A DNA stretch of 64,000 nt from Polaribacter dokdonensis (GCF_024362345.1 NZ_CP101505.1:2563501-2627500); one strand, 5' to 3'. Shown: positions 17,722-27,075, counted from the first letter of the stretch. Notes: generated by a model from the letters alone, not told the origin. A program made the numbers and translations.

Positions 17722-18444
17722 ATGAAAAAAGTAGTAAATGTCTTATCTGTAACAGGATTTATGTTTTTTGGAGCTGTACAATCTACATTCGCTCAAGAAG
17801 CAGCAACTGAATCGCAAACATTTCACCAAATATTAAAGCAAAACTTTATTGATGGTGGACCAGGATTTATGGGAATTGTATTAGTAGCTTTAATTTTAGG
17901 TTTAGCTATTGCCATTGAAAGAATTATTTATTTAAACATGGCAACTACAAACACTAAAAAATTATTAGCAAACGTAGATGACGCATTAAGCTCAGGAGGA
18001 GTAGAAGCAGCAAAAGAAGTTTGTAGAAATACAAAAGGACCTGTAGCATCTATTTTTTATCAAGGTTTAGATAGAGTTGATGAAGGTATTGAGGAAGCTG
18101 AAAAAGCAGTTGTTTCTTATGGAGGAGTTCAAATGGGACAATTAGAGAAAAACGTATCTTGGATTTCTTTATTTATTGCATTAGCACCAATGCTTGGTTT
18201 CATGGGTACTGTAATTGGTATGATTGGAGCATTTAACGACATTGCTGTAGCAAACGATATTTCACCAGCAGTAGTAGCAGGTGGTATTAAAGTAGCCTTA
18301 TTAACAACCGTATTTGGTTTAATTGTGGCTATTATTCTTCAGATTTTTTATAATTACATCGTTGCAAAAATCGATAGTATTGTAAATAATATGGAAGACG
18401 CTTCTATCTCATTGATAGATTTATTAGTAAAGTATAAAAAATAA
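17722..18444 (+). CDS. exbB: ExbB/TolQ/MotA-type proton channel subunit
   Basis: A 240-residue inner-membrane subunit of a proton-motive energiser. The N-terminus resembles a signal sequence (ending FAQ at about residue 25), which is usual for Bacteroidota ExbB. Helices lie at about 48-70, 140-165 and 185-210. The ExbB signature is in the paired helices LGFMGTVIGMIGAFNDIA and ISPAVVAGGIKVALLTTVFGLIVAI. It partners the two ExbD proteins downstream to energise TonB or a TonB-like process at the outer membrane. It is the first gene of a four-gene operon with gaps of 8, 3 and 24 nt. Confidence 0.93.
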   Translation: MKKVVNVLSVTGFMFFGAVQSTFAQEAATESQTFHQILKQNFIDGGPGFMGIVLVALILGLAIAIERIIYLNMATTNTKKLLANVDDALSSGGVEAAKEVCRNTKGPVASIFYQGLDRVDEGIEEAEKAVVSYGGVQMGQLEKNVSWISLFIALAPMLGFMGTVIGMIGAFNDIAVANDISPAVVAGGIKVALLTTVFGLIVAIILQIFYNYIVAKIDSIVNNMEDASISLIDLLVKYKK

Positions 18445-18452
18445 AACTTAAT

Positions 18453-18914
18453 ATGAAAAGTAATAAAATTTTAAATATTTTAATTGCTGCAATAGCACTT
18501 ATTGGTGGTTTTCTTTTCATAAGAGTTTTTATGGAAGATACAGATGCCATTGAAACAGATGTTGACGTAGCTAATAGCGTGGTTAGCCCATTAATCTATT
18601 ATTCAACATATTTATTTTATGCTGCTGTAATAATTACAATAGGTTTATCGTTAATTAGTTTAGTAAGAAACCCAGAAAACTTAAAGAAAACTTTAGGAGG
18701 TTTGGCAATCTTAGGAGTTCTTTTACTTGTAGCTTATTTCTTATCAGACAGTGAAGCAGTTTATAATGCAGCTGGAGAAATAGAATCAGGAGGAGAAGAA
18801 GGCTCTGCAGTAAATAAATGGGTTGGAACAGGAATATGGTATAGTGTTATCTTAGGAGGTATTGCTAGTTTATTCTTTGTTTGGGACTTATTAAAAGGAT
18901 TAGTAAAATCATAA
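18453..18914 (+). CDS. four-helix membrane protein of the ExbB/ExbD operon
   Basis: A 153-residue protein with helices at about 8-25, 45-68, 80-98 and 125-148. Between helices 3 and 4 is an acidic loop (SDSEAVYNAAGEIESGGEEG). I do not recognise a characterised family. Its fixed position between exbB and exbD, with gaps of only 8 and 3 nt, suggests an accessory subunit of the Bacteroidota Exb complex. That is inference from context only. Confidence 0.8.
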   Translation: MKSNKILNILIAAIALIGGFLFIRVFMEDTDAIETDVDVANSVVSPLIYYSTYLFYAAVIITIGLSLISLVRNPENLKKTLGGLAILGVLLLVAYFLSDSEAVYNAAGEIESGGEEGSAVNKWVGTGIWYSVILGGIASLFFVWDLLKGLVKS

Positions 18915-18917
18915 TAT

Positions 18918-19562
18918 ATGGCAAGAAGAGATAACCCAGAAATTAACGCAGGTTCTATGGCAGATATCGCTTTTCTGCTATTAATTTTCTTTTTAGTTAC
19001 TACTACAATGAATGTAGATTCAGGTATCTCTAAGAAGTTATCAGAAAAGCCACCTATTGATTATGTACCACCTGTAATTAAGAAAAAGAACATATTTGAG
19101 GTAAATATTAACAGAAACAACGAACTACTTGTTGAAGGAGAACGTATGGATGTTAAAAACCTTAAAGATGAAGCTGTAAAGTTTATTGATAATGGTGGAG
19201 GTGTAGGAAATCCAGGAGAGGATGGAACACCAGGAAAAGCATGTGACTATTGTAAAGGAGAAAGAAGTGATGCTTCTTCAGATCATCCTAACAAAGCAAT
19301 TATATCTGTTCAGAGTGATAGAGGTACTGATTATGGTACGTATATTGTAGTTCAAAATGAGCTTTTAAAAGCTTATACAGAATTAAGAAACAGATTAGCA
19401 AGAGAACGTTATGGAATGTCTTACCAAGAGTTAGAACAAGCTTTTGCTGACGCAAAGAAAAGTGCAGACCTATCTAGTCAAGTAGATAAATTGAGAAAAA
19501 AAGTTGAAGATATAAAAACAGCTTATCCTCAAATTATTTCTGATGCAGAACCAACTTCATAA
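18918..19562 (+). CDS. exbD: ExbD/TolR-type subunit 1, with CxxC insert
   Basis: A 214-residue single-pass protein. The membrane helix (about 13-31, MADIAFLLLIFFLVTTTM) carries the essential Asp of the family at D16. The periplasmic domain is longer than usual. It holds a Gly/Asp-rich insert (about 92-125) with C109 and C112 as a CxxC pair, and a charged C-terminal helix (about 165-205). The usual ExbD role is to gate proton flow with ExbB. The CxxC could be a disulfide or metal site; no partner is visible. It is followed 24 nt later by a second ExbD. Confidence 0.92.
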   Translation: MARRDNPEINAGSMADIAFLLLIFFLVTTTMNVDSGISKKLSEKPPIDYVPPVIKKKNIFEVNINRNNELLVEGERMDVKNLKDEAVKFIDNGGGVGNPGEDGTPGKACDYCKGERSDASSDHPNKAIISVQSDRGTDYGTYIVVQNELLKAYTELRNRLARERYGMSYQELEQAFADAKKSADLSSQVDKLRKKVEDIKTAYPQIISDAEPTS

Positions 19563-19586
19563 TTAATTTAAATTTAAAACAAAAGT

Positions 19587-20057
19587 ATGTCTAAATTTAG
19601 AAAAAAGAAAAAAGGAATGCCAGCTGTAAACACAGCTGCTCTGCCAGATATCGTGTTTATGTTACTATTCTTTTTCATGGTTACAACAACTATGAGAGAA
19701 ACTAATTTAGTAATTGAAAATCCAAGATTACCTGGAGCAACAGAAATTAAGAAGTTAGAAGATAAGAGTTTAGTAAGTACTATTTATATTGGTAAGTCTA
19801 AAGATCCAAATAGAGATGGTGTTGGTTATAACAAGATTCAGTTGAATGATAAAATTTCATCTGCAGATCAAGTACCAGCTTTTATTTTTAGCAAAAGAGA
19901 TAAAATAGCTGAAGCTTTACACCCTTTTATGACAACGTCTATTAAGGCTGATAAAGAATCTAATGTAGGTACAATTATAGATGTTAGATTAAAATTAAGA
20001 GATGTAAATGCTCTTAAAATTAACTACTCTACAACTGCTGCAGCTCAGAATAATTAA
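19587..20057 (+). CDS. exbD: ExbD/TolR-type subunit 2
   Basis: A 156-residue ExbD with a very basic start (FRKKKKG). Its membrane helix contains D21 in LPDIVFMLLFFFMVTTTM and is followed by a periplasmic domain of usual size. It lacks the CxxC insert of the upstream ExbD, so the two are not recent copies. Two different ExbD proteins with one ExbB is a common arrangement in Bacteroidota. Last gene of the operon; a strong terminator follows. Confidence 0.93.
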   Translation: MSKFRKKKKGMPAVNTAALPDIVFMLLFFFMVTTTMRETNLVIENPRLPGATEIKKLEDKSLVSTIYIGKSKDPNRDGVGYNKIQLNDKISSADQVPAFIFSKRDKIAEALHPFMTTSIKADKESNVGTIIDVRLKLRDVNALKINYSTTAAAQNN

Positions 20058-20078
20058 AGACATTTAGTTATATAGATT

Positions 20079-20110
20079 AAGGGTTAATTCATTTGAATTA
20101 ACCCTTTTTT
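20079..20110 (+). terminator. intrinsic terminator of the exb operon
   Basis: Stem AAGGGTTAATTC (20079-20090), loop ATTT, stem GAATTAACCCTT (20095-20106), then a T run. Perfect 12-bp stem. Confidence 0.93.
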
Positions 20111-20170
20111 ACTGAAGTTATTTTAGTTTTTATACTGAAAAATGTATCTTTAAAATCCATTGTTAAAGAA

Positions 20171-20845
20171 ATGAAAAACAACATACTTCTTTTATTATTA
20201 CTTTTTATTACTCAAATCTGTGTAGCTCAAAAAGATTCATTGCAATTGGGTGATAAATATTCTGAAGATCATATATATGCTTCTATTTCTTATGCACAAT
20301 TATTGAATCAGCCTACAGGAATTACAAGAAGTGGCTTTTCTTATTCACTTTCTTTTGGCTTTTTGAAAGATTTTACACTGAATAAAAATGGTAATGTAGC
20401 AATTGCATTAGGGGTGGGTTATGGTTATGATTTTTTTAATCATCAATTAAAAGTACAGGAAACTAATGGAAACACCATTTTTGATGCTGGTTTAGATTTA
20501 GAATCAAATAAATTTTCTGCTCATAATTTAGAGATTCCAATTGAATTAAGATGGAGAACATCAACAGCTAGAAAGTATGATTTCTGGAGAATATATTCAG
20601 GAATTAAGTTTTTATATAATTTTTCTAATAACTTTAATTACATAGATAACAGTGTATCATTTTCTTTTGATGATGTTACTAGCTTTCGAAAACTACAATA
20701 TGGTTTAACTTTATCTGCAGGTTATGATGAGTTTAACTTTAATGTCTACTATAGTTTAACTCCACTTTTTGAAAATGCAACATTAAATGGAGAGGATATT
20801 AATAGTTCAGTCATAAAATTTGGACTGATATTCTATATTTTATAA
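20171..20845 (+). CDS. outer-membrane beta-barrel protein (porin-like)
   Basis: A 224-residue exported protein with a clean signal peptide (LLLLLLLFITQICVAQ). Alternating hydrophobic strands follow, such as YASISYAQLL, SYSLSFGFLKDF, VAIALGVGYGYDF, LEIPIELRWR and IKFGLIFYIL. It ends on hydrophobic residues, as 8- to 10-strand barrels do. It has the look of PorT-family or OmpA-like small barrels but lacks the N-terminal pattern of true PorT, which is at 51758-52456. It follows the exb terminator by about 60 nt. Its end overlaps the end of the convergent gene by 6 nt. Confidence 0.8.
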   Translation: MKNNILLLLLLFITQICVAQKDSLQLGDKYSEDHIYASISYAQLLNQPTGITRSGFSYSLSFGFLKDFTLNKNGNVAIALGVGYGYDFFNHQLKVQETNGNTIFDAGLDLESNKFSAHNLEIPIELRWRTSTARKYDFWRIYSGIKFLYNFSNNFNYIDNSVSFSFDDVTSFRKLQYGLTLSAGYDEFNFNVYYSLTPLFENATLNGEDINSSVIKFGLIFYIL

Positions 20846-21439
20846 TATCCAATAAAGACCAAAAACGGAGCTAATTCCAATGAAAAAGCCTAAATAAACC
20901 TCTTTAGGTTGGTGTGCTTTTAAATGTAACCTTGAGCTTGCTAATAAACCACCAATTAAAAAATTGATAATGATTATCAGTAAATAAGAGGCATTATCAA
21001 CAATGCTCAAAAGCATAAAAAAACCACAAGAAATACCTATTGACAAGAGATGAATACTAGATTTTATTTTAAAATATAAAAGGATATAGGTTAAGATTAA
21101 TCCTATGGATGTTGCATAAAAAAGTAACGATAAGTCCTGCAGAGCATCTACATAGCTAAACAGGTTACCTAAGCCATAAAATAGAAGTAACATTAAACCC
21201 AATGGAATTCTTCTTTCTTTTTTAGATTCTAATTGATAGCTATTGATAAGATTAAATTTCTTTAATAAAATTAATAATAGCAGTGGTAAAATATAAGTAG
21301 CTCCAAATATCAAAATTAGAGTTACTAATTTTTGATTTCTTTCTATGGGTAAAGGAGATATTAAAAAGTAAATAATTACACCAACTGTAGGAATTACAAT
21401 TGGATGAAATACAGTTGATATAATTTTATGAAATCGCAC
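20840..21439 (-). CDS. PAP2-like integral membrane protein
   Basis: A 199-residue protein with about six helices. Near the C-terminus, residues about 167-187 read S-R-x5-H-x3-E. This matches motif 3 of the PAP2 phosphatase family (S-R-x5-H-x3-D) with the Asp replaced by Glu. A shorter SIH (compare PSGH) and a KKERRIP segment could be reduced motifs 2 and 1. It may be a divergent membrane phosphatase or a relative that has lost activity. It overlaps the end of rpoN by 1 nt and is likely translated from the same mRNA. Confidence 0.7.
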   Translation of the reverse strand: MRFHKIISTVFHPIVIPTVGVIIYFLISPLPIERNQKLVTLILIFGATYILPLLLLILLKKFNLINSYQLESKKERRIPLGLMLLLFYGLGNLFSYVDALQDLSLLFYATSIGLILTYILLYFKIKSSIHLLSIGISCGFFMLLSIVDNASYLLIIIINFLIGGLLASSRLHLKAHQPKEVYLGFFIGISSVFGLYWIL

Positions 21440-22893
21440 TAAATTTCTTTTCGTAAACGAGCAACAGGTAAATCTAATTGTTCTCTATATTTGGCTACTG
21501 TTCTCCTTGCAATTGGGTACCCCTTTTCTTTTAAGATCCCAGATAATTTTTCATCAGTTAGTGGTTTCTTCTTATTTTCCTCTGCAATAACTGTTTCTAA
21601 AATCTTCTTTATTTCTTTGGTTGATACATCTTCTCCTTGATCATTTTTCATAGATTCAGAGAAGAACTCCTTTATTAGTTTTGTACCATAAGGAGTAGAT
21701 ACATATTTACTGTTTGCAACCCTAGAAACTGTTGAAACATCCATATTAATTTTGTCTGCAATATCTTTTAGAATCATTGGTTTTAACTTGCGCTCATCAC
21801 CAGTTAAAAAATAATCATATTGATAGTGCATAATAGTATTCATGGTAACCAATAAGGTTTGCTGACGCTGTTTAATAGCATCTATAAACCATTTTGCAGC
21901 ATCTAATTTTTGTTTGATAAAGAACACTGCATCTTTCTGAGATTTGCTTTTAGAGTTAGATTCTTGATACCCTTTTAACATGTTATTGTATTCTCTAGAA
22001 ACATGCAATTCAGGTGCATTTCTTGCATTTAAAGTTAAATCCAATTCACCATCAATAATTTTAATTGAAAAGTCAGGAACAATTTGTTCTGCTATTTTAT
22101 TGTTACCTGCATAAGAACTTCCTGGTTTTGGATTTAATTTCGAAATTTCGCTATTTATTTCTTTCAGCTCTTCTTCAGAGATATTAAATTTTTCTTGAAG
22201 CTTTTTGTAGTGTTTTTTCACAAAATGATCAAAAGCATTTTCTAATACATCTATTGCTAAACTACGTACTTTATTAGATTCTTTTGTTTTTAGCTGTATA
22301 ATTAGACATTCTTTTAAATCTCTTGCACCAACTCCTGTAGGATCTAAAGTATGGATGACTTTTTTTAATACTTCAACAACTTTTTCTTCTGTTGTAAATA
22401 CGTTTGCAGTAAAAGCCAAATCATCTACTAAATCTATAATTTCTCTTCTAATGTAGCCACTGTCATCAATACTACCCACTAAAAAATCTGCTATGGCTCT
22501 TTCTTCTTCATCTAAATTAAAGGTGTTTAATTGATTTACTAAAGATTGGTGAAAAGATGTGCCAGCTGCATAAGGCACATTTTTTTCCTCATCATCAGAA
22601 GAATAGTTATTGGCTTGAGTTTTATAGTTTGGTATTTCATCATCACTCAAATATTCATCAATATTAATATCTTCTGCCTCTATTTTTTCATTTCCTGCAT
22701 CTTCATATTCATTCGAAAAATCATCATCAGCATCAGAATTATCTTTTCCAGTATCTAAAGCAGGGTTTTCTTCAATTTCTTGTTTAAGTCTTTCTTCAAA
22801 TGCTTGTGTAGGCAATTGAATTAATTTCATCAACTGAATTTGTTGAGGAGATAATTTTTGTAAGAGTTTATATTGTAAACTTTGTTTTAGCAT
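21439..22893 (-). CDS. rpoN: RNA polymerase sigma-54 factor
   Basis: Alternative sigma factor needing AAA+ enhancer-binding proteins. Region I is the N-terminal Gln-rich activator-interacting segment (LKQSLQYKLLQKLSPQQIQLMKLIQLP). An acidic region II with many D/E is at about 45-95. The core-binding domain, the DNA-binding HTH and the RpoN box ARRTVAKYRE near the end are all present. I chose the ATG at 22893 because family members begin MLKQ; a start two codons earlier at 22899 is also open. No enhancer-binding protein gene is in the window. Downstream it overlaps the PAP2-like gene by 1 nt. Confidence 0.97.
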   Translation of the reverse strand: MLKQSLQYKLLQKLSPQQIQLMKLIQLPTQAFEERLKQEIEENPALDTGKDNSDADDDFSNEYEDAGNEKIEAEDINIDEYLSDDEIPNYKTQANNYSSDDEEKNVPYAAGTSFHQSLVNQLNTFNLDEEERAIADFLVGSIDDSGYIRREIIDLVDDLAFTANVFTTEEKVVEVLKKVIHTLDPTGVGARDLKECLIIQLKTKESNKVRSLAIDVLENAFDHFVKKHYKKLQEKFNISEEELKEINSEISKLNPKPGSSYAGNNKIAEQIVPDFSIKIIDGELDLTLNARNAPELHVSREYNNMLKGYQESNSKSKSQKDAVFFIKQKLDAAKWFIDAIKQRQQTLLVTMNTIMHYQYDYFLTGDERKLKPMILKDIADKINMDVSTVSRVANSKYVSTPYGTKLIKEFFSESMKNDQGEDVSTKEIKKILETVIAEENKKKPLTDEKLSGILKEKGYPIARRTVAKYREQLDLPVARLRKEI

Positions 22894-22924
22894 ATACACA
22901 AATATAACAAATCGTGTAAAATAA

Positions 22925-22952
22925 AATCGCCATTCTTTTAGGAATGACGATT
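22925..22952 (-). terminator. weak hairpin between asnS and rpoN
   Basis: ATCG-c-CATTC pairs with GAATG-a-CGAT around a TTTTAG-type loop, with one mismatch. On the minus strand it is followed by a TTTTATTTTA stretch. It lies 24 nt after the asnS stop and may reduce read-through into rpoN. Confidence 0.5.
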
Positions 22953-22976
22953 GAATATCTTGTAGAATTTAGTTTC

Positions 22977-24410
22977 TTAAAATTCTGCGTTTTGTGGTGT
23001 TCTAGGAAATGGAATTACATCTCTAATATTACTCATACCAGTTGCGAATTGTACTAATCTTTCAAATCCAAGTCCAAACCCAGAATGAACAGCAGTTCCA
23101 TATTTACGTAAATCTAAATACCACCATAATTCTTTTTCTTCAATATCTAGGGCTTTCATTTTTTCTACTAAAACATCAAAGCGTTCTTCTCTTTGAGAAC
23201 CACCAACAATTTCTCCAATTCCAGGAAAAAGAACATCCATAGCTCTTACAGTTTTACCATCATCATTTAAACGCATGTAAAATGCTTTAATATTGGCTGG
23301 ATAATCGAATAAAATCACTGGACATTTAAAGTGTTTTTCAACTAAAAAACGTTCGTGTTCAGATTGTAAATCTGCTCCCCATTCATTTATAGGAAACTGA
23401 AATTTCTTCTTTTTGTTTGGTTTAGAATTTCTTAATATATCTATAGCTTCTGTATAAGAAACACGTTTAAAGTTATTATCAACCACAAACTTTAGTTTTT
23501 CAATTAAGCTCATTTCACTTCGTTGAGCTTGTGGTTTACCTTTTTCTTCTTGCGTTAATCGTTGATCTAAAAATTCTAAATCGTCTTTACAAGTATCTAA
23601 AACATCTTTTAAAACCGATTTTATAAAATCTTCAGCCAAATCCATGTTACCATCTAAATCCATAAAGGCAACTTCTGGTTCAATCATCCAAAATTCTGCT
23701 AAATGACGAGTAGTATTAGAGTTTTCTGCTCTAAAAGTTGGGCCAAAAGTGTAAGCTTTACCTAAAGACATTGCAAAAGTTTCTGCTTCTAACTGACCTG
23801 AAACTGTTAGATTGGTTTCTTTACCAAAAAAGTCTTTACTAAAATCTATTTTACCATCTTCTGTAACTGGTGCTTTATTGTCTTCAAAGTTGGTAACTCT
23901 AAACATTTCACCTGCACCTTCTGCATCAGAACCAGTTATAATTGGTGTATTTACATAATTAAAACCATTCTCTTGAAAGTATTTGTGAACAGCAAAAGAT
24001 AATTTAGAACGTACACGCATAACAGCACTAAAAGTATTTGTACGCATACGTAAATGAGCGTTTTCTCTCAAAAATTCAAAGCTATGTTTTTTAGGTTGAA
24101 TTGGATATTCATCTGGATTAGAATCTCCTAAAATTTCAATTTCTGATACCTGAATTTCTACTGTTTGCCCTCTTCCTTGGCTTTCTACAATTGTTCCTTT
24201 AATGGCAACTGCTGCACCTGTAGTAATTCTTTTTAACGTCTCTTCTGCAGTGTTTTCAAAATCAATAACACATTGTATGTTTTTAATGGTTGAGCCATCA
24301 TTTAAAGCAATAAATCGATTACTTCTAAACGTTCTTACCCATCCTTTTACATGAACTTCTTGTAAAATTGTACTCGATTCTAATAATTCTGCAACGTTAC
24401 TCACTTTCAT
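22977..24410 (-). CDS. asnS: asparaginyl-tRNA synthetase
   Basis: Class IIb aminoacyl-tRNA synthetase charging tRNA-Asn. The N-terminal OB domain binds the anticodon ([22 protein letters not shown] region). The catalytic domain shows motif 2 ([21 protein letters not shown]) and motif 3 ([15 protein letters not shown]). From the ATG at 24410 the product is 477 residues and begins [10 protein letters not shown], which fits the family. An in-frame upstream ATG at 24443 would add [11 protein letters not shown], which is less likely. A weak hairpin separates it from rpoN. Confidence 0.96.
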   Translation of the reverse strand: MKVSNVAELLESSTILQEVHVKGWVRTFRSNRFIALNDGSTIKNIQCVIDFENTAEETLKRITTGAAVAIKGTIVESQGRGQTVEIQVSEIEILGDSNPDEYPIQPKKHSFEFLRENAHLRMRTNTFSAVMRVRSKLSFAVHKYFQENGFNYVNTPIITGSDAEGAGEMFRVTNFEDNKAPVTEDGKIDFSKDFFGKETNLTVSGQLEAETFAMSLGKAYTFGPTFRAENSNTTRHLAEFWMIEPEVAFMDLDGNMDLAEDFIKSVLKDVLDTCKDDLEFLDQRLTQEEKGKPQAQRSEMSLIEKLKFVVDNNFKRVSYTEAIDILRNSKPNKKKKFQFPINEWGADLQSEHERFLVEKHFKCPVILFDYPANIKAFYMRLNDDGKTVRAMDVLFPGIGEIVGGSQREERFDVLVEKMKALDIEEKELWWYLDLRKYGTAVHSGFGLGFERLVQFATGMSNIRDVIPFPRTPQNAEF

Positions 24411-24562
24411 CTTTACTTTTTTCTTGGATTTATACAATATCATTTTACTAAAGTGTAAAGATACTTTTTTGAGAGATATTGGGCAATTGAATAATTAGAA
24501 TAAAACCTATTTTTAAATTTAATTTAGTGTATTTTAGTCTTCTAATTACTAATAATTTAGCT

Positions 24563-25540
24563 GTGAAATTTAGATTAGTTTTAGTAATACTACTTTATGT
24601 AACTAATAATTTTTCTCAAGTGGAATATTATCCAGTTGGAGAAGATGCATCTGTAAACTTTAATTTTACCAATAAGTTTGCTATTGATAAAGCGATTCTA
24701 TTTGAGGCTAAACCTGTAGTTCGTTACAGTATTTATAACAATATTAGAGAACGTTTGTTGGTAGATTCAATAAAAAAAGCTTCTACAGTTTATGCCATTT
24801 TTTCTCCTCACTTAAGAATGTATAACGAAAATTCGGCACCTGTAAGAATGCCTTCTTATAAAATAGCATTAGGTTTTCAACATGTTTGGAAACTTAGATC
24901 TCATGCAAAAGAAAATCATAATATGATTACATTTTCTTTTGAGAATGGCCATTATTCTAATGGGCAATCTGGTTGTGCTTTTTCATCTGATTTTACTGAT
25001 AACTCTGTTCCATGTAATAATATCTATCAAACAGTAATAAATAATCAGAATATTAACTTAACTGAATTGTTAAATAGAGAGAATGGACATTTTCAGACTA
25101 ATTTTTCAAGATTGTTTTTAAATCATAGATTTAATACTAAGTCTAAAAACTCCATATCTTACTCTTTTGGATACAGTTTATATCATAAAAATATGTTTCT
25201 TTTTTTAAATTTAGGAGGTTATAGTAATAATGATATTCAGATTTATGGTAAGCATCGTTTTTATTTAGATGCTGAATATTCTTTTAAAATATTTAAATCG
25301 GCTTATGGAGTTTTAGAGCAAAAGTTTGCTTTTATAAATGTGGCTCATCAAAGTATTACAAATTATAGATCTAATACATCATTTTCTGTTTATCCATTTA
25401 AAATTACAAGAAATTTTGGTTTTAAACTAGCTTATATAAAAGGGTTTGATGATTATAATTTACGTTTTGTAGATAATGTAGATCAGTTAACATTAGGTGT
25501 AGTATTTAGCCCTTTTGGAATTTTTTCATTTGATAATTAA
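24563..25540 (+). CDS. exported beta-barrel protein with OMPLA-like motif
   Basis: From a GTG at 24563 the product is 325 residues with a good signal peptide (KFRLVLVILLYVTNNFSQ). An earlier GTG at 24527 adds 12 residues and spoils the signal, so I prefer the later one. Many aromatic alternating strands suggest an outer-membrane barrel. The segment FENGHYSNGQS contains H-x-S-N-G (H130, S132, N133, G134). This is the catalytic His-Ser motif of outer-membrane phospholipase A, and an Asn in TNFSRLF about 60 residues later could be the third member. Overall similarity to OmpLA is not obvious, so this is a hypothesis. The next gene starts 10 nt downstream. Confidence 0.72.
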   Translation: MKFRLVLVILLYVTNNFSQVEYYPVGEDASVNFNFTNKFAIDKAILFEAKPVVRYSIYNNIRERLLVDSIKKASTVYAIFSPHLRMYNENSAPVRMPSYKIALGFQHVWKLRSHAKENHNMITFSFENGHYSNGQSGCAFSSDFTDNSVPCNNIYQTVINNQNINLTELLNRENGHFQTNFSRLFLNHRFNTKSKNSISYSFGYSLYHKNMFLFLNLGGYSNNDIQIYGKHRFYLDAEYSFKIFKSAYGVLEQKFAFINVAHQSITNYRSNTSFSVYPFKITRNFGFKLAYIKGFDDYNLRFVDNVDQLTLGVVFSPFGIFSFDN

Positions 25541-25550
25541 ATAATAATCC

Positions 25551-26948
25551 ATGATTAAAAAACAACATTTTATTACGCTATTCTTTCTGTTTTTGTCTTT
25601 GCTTATTTGCGGTCAGGAAGTTTCGGAAATAGAATTAGAGATAAATCAACTTTTTAAAAAGGTATATGAGTCTGGAAGAGATACAGAGCAGGCCATATCT
25701 TATGGAAAAGAAATTTTACAACTCTCTGAAAAACATAATCTACCAGAATTTAAAATAAGAGCTTATCTGCTTTTAGGTTCTGTAAATAGCAGAAATAGAA
25801 AGTTCGAAGAAAGTATTGGTTATTATTACAAAGCAAAATCTTTAGCAAAAAGCACTAATAATGATGAGTGGTTTTTTAAGGCAAACCAAAACATAGCCAA
25901 TCTTCACTTAAGAACATCTTACCTAGATTCTGCATTGTATTATTTTAATAGATCTGTAGTGTATTCAGAGAAAATTCAGAATAACTTTCAGATTGCAACT
26001 TCTAGAATGGGTTTAGCCAATACTTATTTTAGATTGAATGAATTAGATTCTGCATTGGTGAATTTTAAAAAATCAAATGCTAAAATAGAAGGTATTACAG
26101 ACCCAAGATTTAAAAATCAATCTGGAAGATTGTTTGGAAATAACTACATTAGAATTGGTGAAATTTGTTTTTTAAAGGAAGATTACGATTGTGCTATTAA
26201 AAACGCGGAATTGTCATTAGCAATTGCAGAAAAATATAATATTCCACATATTTATAAAACAAGCTATAGTCTTTTAGGCAGAACCTATAGTAAATTAGGA
26301 AATACGGACAAAGCAGAAGAATACTTTGATTTACAGTTAAATCTAGATGTACAAAAGATTAACCCAAAAGATATTATAGTTACAGAACCGCGAAATTCTA
26401 AAATAATTTCTGAACGTAATTATGAATTAGATAAAAGCATAAAAAAAACGGTAGATAAAAAGAAATTTTATCAATCAGGTTTGTTTATCAGTTTACTAAT
26501 TGTAGTAGTATTATTTATAGGACTTCTTTATTACATCAATCAAAAAAGAGCTATAGAAAAAGAATTTTTGGTTATTCAAGAGGAATTAGACACACTTAAA
26601 GCACAGAAAGAACCTGCTGCTAAAGAACAAAATTTTATAAAATTAAAAAGTAATGCAGTAATTAATGTAGCTGAAATTTTATATGTAAAATCAGATGGAC
26701 ATTATGTAGAGTATTACTTATCTAACAAAGAAAGGCCAGAAATTGATAGAAATACCTTAATAGATGTTACAAAAGAACTTCCTTCAGATACATTTGTTAG
26801 AATGCATAGATCTTACATTGTAAATATATATAAGATTAAAATTATCAACTCTACAAAATTAATGTTAGACAATGGTGTCTGGTTAAACTTATCTAGAACG
26901 TACAAACAGCAATTAAAAGATTTACTTCAAAAACAGGTAAATTATTAG
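25551..26948 (+). CDS. TPR-transmembrane-LytTR regulator
   Basis: A 465-residue regulator with an exported sensor part. It starts with a signal or anchor (IKKQHFITLFFLFLSLLICG). Residues about 30-280 are TPR repeats with YYKAKSLAK, ALYYFNRSVVYSEK, ALVNFKKS and AEEYFDLQL patterns, predicted in the periplasm. A single helix spans about 307-326 (LFISLLIVVVLFIGLLYYI). It is followed by a short coiled coil and a C-terminal LytTR domain (about 360-462, with ILYVKSDGHYVEYY and FVRMHRSYIVNI). This one-component design would pass a periplasmic signal directly to DNA from the membrane. It is 10 nt behind the barrel protein gene, so the two probably work together. Confidence 0.88.
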   Translation: MIKKQHFITLFFLFLSLLICGQEVSEIELEINQLFKKVYESGRDTEQAISYGKEILQLSEKHNLPEFKIRAYLLLGSVNSRNRKFEESIGYYYKAKSLAKSTNNDEWFFKANQNIANLHLRTSYLDSALYYFNRSVVYSEKIQNNFQIATSRMGLANTYFRLNELDSALVNFKKSNAKIEGITDPRFKNQSGRLFGNNYIRIGEICFLKEDYDCAIKNAELSLAIAEKYNIPHIYKTSYSLLGRTYSKLGNTDKAEEYFDLQLNLDVQKINPKDIIVTEPRNSKIISERNYELDKSIKKTVDKKKFYQSGLFISLLIVVVLFIGLLYYINQKRAIEKEFLVIQEELDTLKAQKEPAAKEQNFIKLKSNAVINVAEILYVKSDGHYVEYYLSNKERPEIDRNTLIDVTKELPSDTFVRMHRSYIVNIYKIKIINSTKLMLDNGVWLNLSRTYKQQLKDLLQKQVNY

Positions 26949-26974
26949 GTAACTGGTGATATTTAATGTGTTAT

Positions 26975-27001
26975 TCGTGAATAGTATCATGTCATTCACG
27001 A
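26975..27001. promoter_or_regulatory. 8-bp inverted repeat upstream of LuxR-type gene
   Basis: TCGTGAAT (26975-26982) and ATTCACGA (26994-27001) are perfect inverted copies with an 11-nt spacer. There is no following T run, so it is not a terminator; it could be an operator. It lies about 75 nt before the next start codon. Confidence 0.4.
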
Positions 27002-27075
27002 CATATATATAGATTATAAAGTTTTTTATTATTGATTTGTATTGACTTAAAAAATTAGAAAAGTTGATTCGAGCT

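Noticed and set aside
20171..20845. This porin-like protein as PorT
   Set aside because: The better PorT match, with the ubiE neighbour, is at 51758-52456; this one lacks the N-terminal PorT pattern.
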